64,000 nt of DNA from the NCBI GenBank assembly GCA_036556425.1, contig DATBJJ010000031.1:6285-70284 (forward strand), given 5' to 3'. Under the pieces are notes generated by a model. That model did no database searches. It worked only from the letters and a program-made list of their open reading frames with translations, and was not told where the DNA came from. Of this stretch, positions 59,457 through 64,000 are shown piece by piece (the first letter of the stretch is position 1; the number at the start of each line of letters is the position of its first letter). Source of the stretch: DATBJJ01 sp036556425 (GTDB lineage Bacteria; Acidobacteriota; Vicinamibacteria; Vicinamibacterales; 2-12-FULL-66-21). The position numbers and the translations under genes were made by a program.

Positions 59457-60032
59457 TTACGTCCGTCCCTTCAACTCGGCTGCGATCTTTGCGAGCGTGG
59501 CGCGCTCCTCGCTGGAGATGCGTCCGATCCCGAGAATGCCGCCGGACGCCTCGGCGATGCGCTCCGAGTACTTGATCAGATCGTCGACACTCATCGGCGC
59601 GCTGTCCGGCGCGCCGGAATCCAACATCGCGCGAATGAGGCGCGTGGCGCGCGTGAAGACCTCGGGCGACGGCTCGCGCGCCATCCAGTCCGCCAGCAGG
59701 CGATCGGCGGCGCTGCCTGCCGCGATGCCTCGCTCGCGCGCGACCTCCATGAGCAGCGTGCGCTCGGCTTGCGTGATGCCGCCTTCGGCCCATGCCATCT
59801 GCACGATGGGGACGAGCGGCAGCACGGAAATCGTGTCGGGCGAGAATCCCAGCGCCTCGAGCTCTTTCACGAGCGCGGGATCGTTCAGCCCCGTTTTGGC
59901 GCTCAGCTGATTCCTCGCCTGTTCGGCCGCGGCCGCTTGACGCATCCGCTCGATCAGCTCTTTGTCCTTGCGCCGGAAGTAGTCGTCTTCCGATGCGCGC
60001 CGCCTGTCGTCGAGGAAATCTCCGTCGGGCAT
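59457..60032 (-). CDS. TerB-like protein
   Basis: 191 residues from the second of two adjacent ATGs; the AGGAGG lies 4 bases before it. The first ~60 residues are a charged coiled coil (FLDDRRRASEDDYFRRKDKE and LIERMRQAAAAEQARNQL). The remaining part resembles the TerB/DUF533 helical domain: VPIVQMAWAEGGITQAERTL and GGILGIGRISSEERATLAKI. Such proteins are cytoplasmic or membrane-peripheral, and TerB itself is linked to tellurite resistance and stress. No ter gene is nearby. Convergent with the rhomboid gene. Confidence 0.65.
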   Translation of the reverse strand: MPDGDFLDDRRRASEDDYFRRKDKELIERMRQAAAAEQARNQLSAKTGLNDPALVKELEALGFSPDTISVLPLVPIVQMAWAEGGITQAERTLLMEVARERGIAAGSAADRLLADWMAREPSPEVFTRATRLIRAMLDSGAPDSAPMSVDDLIKYSERIAEASGGILGIGRISSEERATLAKIAAELKGRT

Positions 60033-60067
60033 CATCCCTCCTGAGTCGTTCTTCGAATCGTAACAAG

Positions 60068-60136
60068 CTTCCGGTTAAAGCCGGAAGCCACGAATTTCTG
60101 CTGCGTGATGGCGTGGCTTCCGGCTTCAGCCGGAAG
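60068..60136. repeat. REPIN-like pair of inverted REP hairpins
   Basis: The left element (60068-60092) is CTTCCGGTT-aa-AGCCGGAAG-type followed by GCCACG, and the right element (60112-60136) is CGTGG then CTTCCGGCT-tc-AGCCGGAAG. They are inverted with their GTGG heads facing, separated by about 19 bases. The right element is nearly identical to 1926-1952. Confidence 0.8.
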
Positions 60137-60230
60137 ACGATGAACAAACGTTACGCGACTCACGTAGAATTTCAGAACCGGGCCGGCGGCGCGTCCGCCG
60201 CGGCCGCCGCACACTCACTGGAGTCTCAAC

Positions 60231-60395
60231 ATGGGCTTTCTCGACAAGCTGCTCGGCCGCAAGACCGAGCCTCGAACCCGCGTTCGCGTCTGCGTCGAAT
60301 GCGGGATGCCGATCGCCGAGCACAAGGAATGGTGCAGCATCCTCAGGACGCAGCGCGAGATGGAACGAAAGCCCTCGGCCGGCGAGAAATCGTAG
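60231..60395 (+). CDS. Small zinc-ribbon-like protein (54 residues)
   Basis: ATG at 60231, TAG at 60393-60395. Sequence begins MGFLDKLLGRKTEPRTRVRV, then CVECGMPIAEHKEWCSILRT and a basic end. CVEC, the Glu-His pair and the later Cys look like a compact zinc-binding site (CxxC...HxxxC). No homology is recognised. The exonuclease frame follows in the same reading frame after the stop, which is discussed separately. A REPIN-like element lies upstream. Confidence 0.65.
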   Translation: MGFLDKLLGRKTEPRTRVRVCVECGMPIAEHKEWCSILRTQREMERKPSAGEKS

Positions 60396-60410
60396 CGGAC
60401 GGAGCGCGAT

Positions 60411-61265
60411 CTGGACGTCTATCTGATCGACGGGACCTACGAGCTCTTCAGGCACTTCTACGCGGTACCCTCCGCACTCGATTCCGCGGGCCGGGAAGTC
60501 GGCGCGGTCCGCGGCGTCGTCGGCTCCATCCTGGGAATGTTGAATCGCGGCGCGACGCACGTCGCCGTGGCGACCGATCACGTCATCGAATCGTTTCGCA
60601 ACCGGCTGTGGGGCGGCTACAAGACGAGCGCTGGCGTCGACCCGCGGCTGCTCGCGCAATTCCAGCCGCTCGAGGACACGTTGACGGCGCTCGGCGTCCA
60701 GGTCTGGCCGATGATCGAGTTCGAGGCGGATGATGCGCTGGCGGCGGGCGCGCATCAAGCGGCGCTCGACGATCGCGTCGATCGCGTGATCATCTGCACG
60801 CCCGACAAGGATCTCGGCCAATGCGTGCGCGGCAGTCGCGTGGTACAGCTCGATCGGCGTCGCAACATCACGCGCGACGAGGCGGCCATCGTCGCGAAGT
60901 TCGGCGTGAAGCCGGCCTCGATCCCCGATTACCTCGCGCTTGTCGGGGATTCCGCCGACGGATACCCCGGACTGCCGGGATGGGGCGTGAAATCCGCAGC
61001 GGCCGTCCTCGCGAAGTTCGGGCACCTCGAGAATATTCCGGCCGACCACCGCGCGTGGAGCGTCAACGCAGCGAACGCCGCCGCGCTCGCGCGCACACTG
61101 AGCCAGGAAAAAGATCGCGCGTTCTTGTTTCGCGATCTCGCCACGCTTCGCACCGACATACCGCTCTTCACGTCGGTCGACGAGCTGCGGTGGAACGGTC
61201 CGCGGCCGGAATTCGCCGAGATCGGAAAGCGTCTCGACGCCGCGAAAACGAGCTCCGTCACCTGA
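60411..61265 (+). CDS. 5'-3' exonuclease (Pol I N-terminal/FEN-like; probable CTG start)
   Basis: 284 residues. Family motifs: DVYLIDGTYELFRHFYA at the N terminus with the first Asp, IEFEADDALAAGAHQAA, IICTPDKDLGQCVRG with two metal-binding Asp, and the helix-3-turn-helix LVGDSADGYPGLPGWGVKSA with the last metal Asp. It acts in DNA repair or replication by removing 5' flaps or RNA primers. No DNA polymerase domain is attached. The frame extends to the TAG of the preceding gene, and no ATG, GTG or TTG lies before DVYLID. CTG at 60411 has GGAG 6 bases upstream and is the best start. Confidence 0.85.
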   Translation: MDVYLIDGTYELFRHFYAVPSALDSAGREVGAVRGVVGSILGMLNRGATHVAVATDHVIESFRNRLWGGYKTSAGVDPRLLAQFQPLEDTLTALGVQVWPMIEFEADDALAAGAHQAALDDRVDRVIICTPDKDLGQCVRGSRVVQLDRRRNITRDEAAIVAKFGVKPASIPDYLALVGDSADGYPGLPGWGVKSAAAVLAKFGHLENIPADHRAWSVNAANAAALARTLSQEKDRAFLFRDLATLRTDIPLFTSVDELRWNGPRPEFAEIGKRLDAAKTSSVT

Positions 61266-62511
61266 TGATTCGGAGCTGCGTCGGCACCGGCGGCGGACTG
61301 AGCGGACCGACGACGCTGAGCACGATGCCCCTCGAGATGCTCACGACGTACAGCTCGCCGTCGGCATCGACGCCGAAAGAGCTGACGTTTCCGATCTGCG
61401 ACTGACCGCCGAGCTCCGCGGTGTGCTCGGCGAGCCCGCTCGCGCGCGCCTCACCCTGCGCATCGATCGTCAGCCCGATCGACCAGATGCGTCCCTGCAC
61501 GTAGTCGGCGAAGAAATACCGCCCGGTGAAGGCGTCGCCGAGCGCGCGTCCGCGATAGACGACGCCGCCGGTGATCGACTGGCCGACGCTGCGGGGGTAC
61601 TCGAAGATCGGATCGACGAGCGGCTGATACGCGGCCGCACGGGACGTCACGTGATCGTGCGCCCCTTCGCGATTCCGCCATCCGTAGTTGCGCCCTCCAC
61701 GTCCGGCCGGCTCGTAGTCGATTTCCTCCCACTGATTCTGTCCAACGTCGCCGATGACGAGCGCGCCGGTGCCGCCCTTCGCGGGGTCGTCGAAGCTGTA
61801 GCGCCACGGATTGCGAAGACCGAACGCCCAGATCTCGCCGCGCGCGGAGATCGGACGGCCGCCGACGAAAGGATTGTCCGGTGGGATCTGATAGCCGGTC
61901 GCGTTTGTGTCCGGAACGTTGACGTCGATGCGCAGCATCTTTCCGAGAAGCTCGTTGGGATTCTGCGCGCGATGATCCGGATCGTCGCCCGATCCGCCGT
62001 CGCCCAGCCCGATGTAGAGAAATCCATCGGGGCCGAAGACCAGATTGCCGCCGTTGTGATTCGAGAACGGCTGCTGGATCACGGCGGATCCATTCGGTCC
62101 GCCCCATCGCAGATCGAAGCGCGACGCGGCATTCGCGACGAGCGGATCGGTCGACGATCGGCGGAATCGCGCGACGACGGTGTCGCCCGAACGATCCGTG
62201 AAATTGACGAACAGCCGGCCATCCGCCGCGCAGGCCAATCCGAGGAGTCCACGCTCGCCGCCCGACAACACGGCGGTGCGGATGTCGAGCAGATCTGTCG
62301 GCAGCAGAGCGCCGTTGCGCACGACGCGAATGCGTCCGGCCTGTTCGACGACGAACTGCACGTTGCGATCGAGCGGATCCTGTACGAACGCCAGGGGCGC
62401 GGTGAATCCGGACGCGTAGATCCGCGAGCGAAGCGGCTCTTGCGCGATCATCAAGACGATCACGCCGGCCGCGAAGAGGATGACGGCCAGCGCTGCCGTG
62501 CGGCGCGCCAT
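61258..62511 (-). CDS. PQQ-dependent sugar dehydrogenase-like (GSDH) protein
   Basis: 417 residues from the ATG at 62511, with a signal anchor (RRTAALAVILFAAGVIVLMI). The soluble glucose/sorbosone dehydrogenase beta-propeller is recognised by VFGPDGFLYIGLGDGGSGDD, NPWRYSFDDP, IGDVGQNQWEEIDY and SITGGVVYRGRAL. PQQ-binding His/Arg residues are expected among FSNHNGGN (His) and nearby basic residues, but I cannot verify the full set. Exported. It shares a 59-base divergent promoter region with the following gene. It overlaps the exonuclease end by 8 bases on the opposite strand. Confidence 0.87.
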   Translation of the reverse strand: MARRTAALAVILFAAGVIVLMIAQEPLRSRIYASGFTAPLAFVQDPLDRNVQFVVEQAGRIRVVRNGALLPTDLLDIRTAVLSGGERGLLGLACAADGRLFVNFTDRSGDTVVARFRRSSTDPLVANAASRFDLRWGGPNGSAVIQQPFSNHNGGNLVFGPDGFLYIGLGDGGSGDDPDHRAQNPNELLGKMLRIDVNVPDTNATGYQIPPDNPFVGGRPISARGEIWAFGLRNPWRYSFDDPAKGGTGALVIGDVGQNQWEEIDYEPAGRGGRNYGWRNREGAHDHVTSRAAAYQPLVDPIFEYPRSVGQSITGGVVYRGRALGDAFTGRYFFADYVQGRIWSIGLTIDAQGEARASGLAEHTAELGGQSQIGNVSSFGVDADGELYVVSISRGIVLSVVGPLSPPPVPTQLRIIR

Positions 62512-62518
62512 GTGGTGA

Positions 62519-62524
62519 ATTGTA
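62519..62524 (-). promoter_or_regulatory. -10 box of a putative leaderless promoter
   Basis: TACAAT on the reverse strand, 7 bases before the ATG at 62511. No ribosome-binding site is visible. Confidence 0.45.
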
Positions 62525-62556
62525 GGACGGTCGTGCGGTTGCGCTCGCGCCGGCGT

Positions 62557-62562
62557 TATCAT
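62557..62562 (+). promoter_or_regulatory. -10 box of a putative leaderless promoter
   Basis: TATCAT, 8 bases before the ATG at 62571. No strong Shine-Dalgarno sequence; GGG directly abuts the ATG. Confidence 0.45.
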
Positions 62563-62570
62563 TAACTGGG

Positions 62571-63950
62571 ATGATCCGGCAGAGGTTGGTCGCGCTCGCA
62601 GTGGGTTTCGTCGTTGCGGCCGCGTCTGCCTGCGGAGGCAGCAAGGCGCCGCCGGGATCCTCCGATCCGGGCAGCACCGGTGAGCGCATCTCCGGCAGCG
62701 AACGGCTGGGCTGGTCGCAGGCCGCGTCGAGCTCGAGTGAACTCGCGACGTTCGGCTACCTCGCATACGTCGACAACAATCGCAACGTGCTCTCCGGCGT
62801 CTCGTGCACGCCGTCGGGCAGTGGCTTCGATTGCAGCAGCCGCATGCCGACGATGACGCCGGGCGCGCACACGATCCAGCTCGCGTCGTACTCGCTCGCC
62901 ACGAACGTCGAGAGCGCGCGGTCGGCGCCGATTCAAGTCAACGTCGTGCCCGCGACGGCGGGTGCGGAATCGTCGAACGCCGTTCGATCGCAAACGCAGA
63001 CGACCGCGGATGGCATTCGCCTTCGCGCCGACGCAATCACGGACGTCATCGATACACCGACGGCAATCGCCTTCACCAAAGACGGCCGCATGATCGTCGG
63101 CGCGCGCCGCGGCAGCATCTACATCGTCTCGGCGGCGGATTCGGAACCGTCGCCGACCGGATCGATGTCGTCCGCGATCGAATTGCCGGACGTGTATCTG
63201 ACGTCTCCGTCGACGGGCGGACTGCTCGACATCGCGCTCGATCCCGACTTCCAGCGAAATCGCTTCGCGTACGTGTTGTACACGACGCAACACGCCGACG
63301 GGACGCCGCAATTCACGATCGCGCGCTTCCGCGAAGCTGGCGGACGTTTCGGCGAGCGCGCGACCGTCATGACCGGCGTCGGCGCGGCGCTCGAGCGGCC
63401 GGCGGGCTCGATCGATTTCGGCAGGGACGGCAAGCTCTACGCGGCATTCGACGCCGGCGGCATCCTCGCGCTGCGCGGCGGGAATGCGTCGTACAACGGC
63501 AAAGTCCTGCGACTGAATGCGGACGGCACGACGCCAGACGATCAGCCGTCGCCGACGCCGATTCTGGCTGGCGAGTACCGCTCGCCGCGCGGTCTCGACT
63601 GGCACCCCGTCAGCGGCGCGATGTGGATTGCCGACGCGGCGTCGTCGCGGGTCGAGGAGCTCCGCGTCAAGCAGGCGCGTATTCCGTTGCCCGCTGGAAC
63701 CGGCGCGTCGTCCATTGCGTTCTATCGCGGGGATCTGATCGCGCCGTTCCAGGGCAATCTTCTCGTCGCCGCGGGCGAGAGCCGCGCGCTGCTGCGCCTG
63801 CGATTCGATCGGCGCGAGTCGACGCGCCTTCTCGCGACGGAACGGCTGTTCGACGAAATCGCCGGCGCGGTCACAACGGTTGCCGTCGGCCCCGACGGCG
63901 CGATCTACTTCGGATCGGATCGAGGACTGTTTAGAATCACAGGAGAGTAG
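62571..63950 (+). CDS. Lipoprotein with PQQ sugar dehydrogenase-like beta-propeller
   Basis: 459 residues. The signal peptide ends in the lipobox AAASAC, with Cys as the lipidated residue, and a GGSKAPPGSSDPGS linker follows. After an Ig-like segment (about 40-130: YLAYVDNNRNVLSGV, then GAHTIQLASYSLAT), a beta-propeller starts at about 145: DTPTAIAFTKDGRMIVGARR, LLDIALDPDFQRNRFAYVLY, FGRDGKLYAAFDAGG and SPRGLDWHPVSGAMWIAD. This is the same superfamily as the divergent gene at 61258-62511, but with a lipid anchor and an added N-terminal domain. The substrate is unknown. Confidence 0.85.
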   Translation: MIRQRLVALAVGFVVAAASACGGSKAPPGSSDPGSTGERISGSERLGWSQAASSSSELATFGYLAYVDNNRNVLSGVSCTPSGSGFDCSSRMPTMTPGAHTIQLASYSLATNVESARSAPIQVNVVPATAGAESSNAVRSQTQTTADGIRLRADAITDVIDTPTAIAFTKDGRMIVGARRGSIYIVSAADSEPSPTGSMSSAIELPDVYLTSPSTGGLLDIALDPDFQRNRFAYVLYTTQHADGTPQFTIARFREAGGRFGERATVMTGVGAALERPAGSIDFGRDGKLYAAFDAGGILALRGGNASYNGKVLRLNADGTTPDDQPSPTPILAGEYRSPRGLDWHPVSGAMWIADAASSRVEELRVKQARIPLPAGTGASSIAFYRGDLIAPFQGNLLVAAGESRALLRLRFDRRESTRLLATERLFDEIAGAVTTVAVGPDGAIYFGSDRGLFRITGE

Positions 63951-64000
63951 TCGACAGTCGAGAGTCGGGAGTCGAGAGTCGCAGTCGGTAGTCGACAGTC
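63951..64000 (+). repeat. Heptamer tandem repeat (TCGAGAG/TCGACAG)
   Basis: TCGACAG, TCGAGAG, TCGGGAG, TCGAGAG, TCGCAG, TCGGTAG and TCGACAG run in register directly after the lipoprotein stop and to the end of the window. One unit is six bases. It continues beyond the window. Confidence 0.8.

Overview
The window looks like a chromosomal segment of a GC-rich, Gram-negative-type soil or sediment bacterium. The best guess is Acidobacteriota, near the Vicinamibacteria. This rests on content only: a PadR-plus-duplicated-permease (ADOP) pair, many secreted hydrolases and PQQ-dehydrogenase-like proteins, lipoproteins with lipoboxes, and many short intergenic repeat families. No 16S rRNA is present, so the taxonomy is inference. 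I see no phage, insertion sequence, integrase, CRISPR array or rRNA operon. One tRNA gene, tRNA-Leu(UAG), is present.

Layout. 1-6.6 kb: the end of an unknown protein, an Ig-like lipoprotein, cystathionine beta-synthase, a YjbQ-domain protein and a secreted esterase. 6.6-14.5 kb: VanZ-like protein, an ArsR/SRPBCC pair, a PLP decarboxylase, then alpha/beta hydrolase, DUF547, SDR and alanine-type symporter. 14.6-18.4 kb: an mrfAB-like DNA repair operon, followed by rpmE. 18.8-24.3 kb: aldo/keto reductase divergent from a PadR regulator with an unusual operator array, a cupin protein with an amidohydrolase, and an orphan membrane-fusion protein. 24.4-29.5 kb: a secreted unknown protein, then an ECF sigma factor, a membrane anti-sigma-like protein, a 79-residue protein and an exported TPR-CHAT putative protease. 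This is the most interesting locus. 29.5-37.4 kb: a reverse-strand housekeeping block in transcription order tRNA-Leu, tig, clpP, clpX, lon, engB, rho. 37.8-41.7 kb: a secreted unknown, Ku and the ergothioneine genes egtB-egtD. 41.7-50.2 kb: small proteins, a WYL regulator, a TMEM175-like channel, PadR-ADOP and a DUF2207 protein. 50.2-64 kb: a TPR protein, DUF885 and M14 peptidases, a KBL-type enzyme, a BI-1 protein, a rhomboid protease, a TerB-like protein, a zinc-ribbon mini-protein followed by a 5'-3' exonuclease, and two divergent glucose/sorbosone-dehydrogenase-like proteins.

Three genome-wide habits stand out. First, at least eleven genes have a -10-like hexamer only 6-8 nt upstream of the start codon and no Shine-Dalgarno sequence, which suggests frequent leaderless transcripts. 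Second, intergenic gaps carry short tandem repeats with periods of mostly 7 or 10 nt, several folded into inverted repeats, plus a REP/REPIN-like hairpin family. Third, two well-conserved genes (the ECF sigma factor and the 5'-3' exonuclease) have no canonical start codon where the ribosome-binding site points. They appear to begin at ATC and CTG respectively. A palindromic repeat has also been incorporated in-frame into the GTPase EngB and at the C terminus of the symporter.
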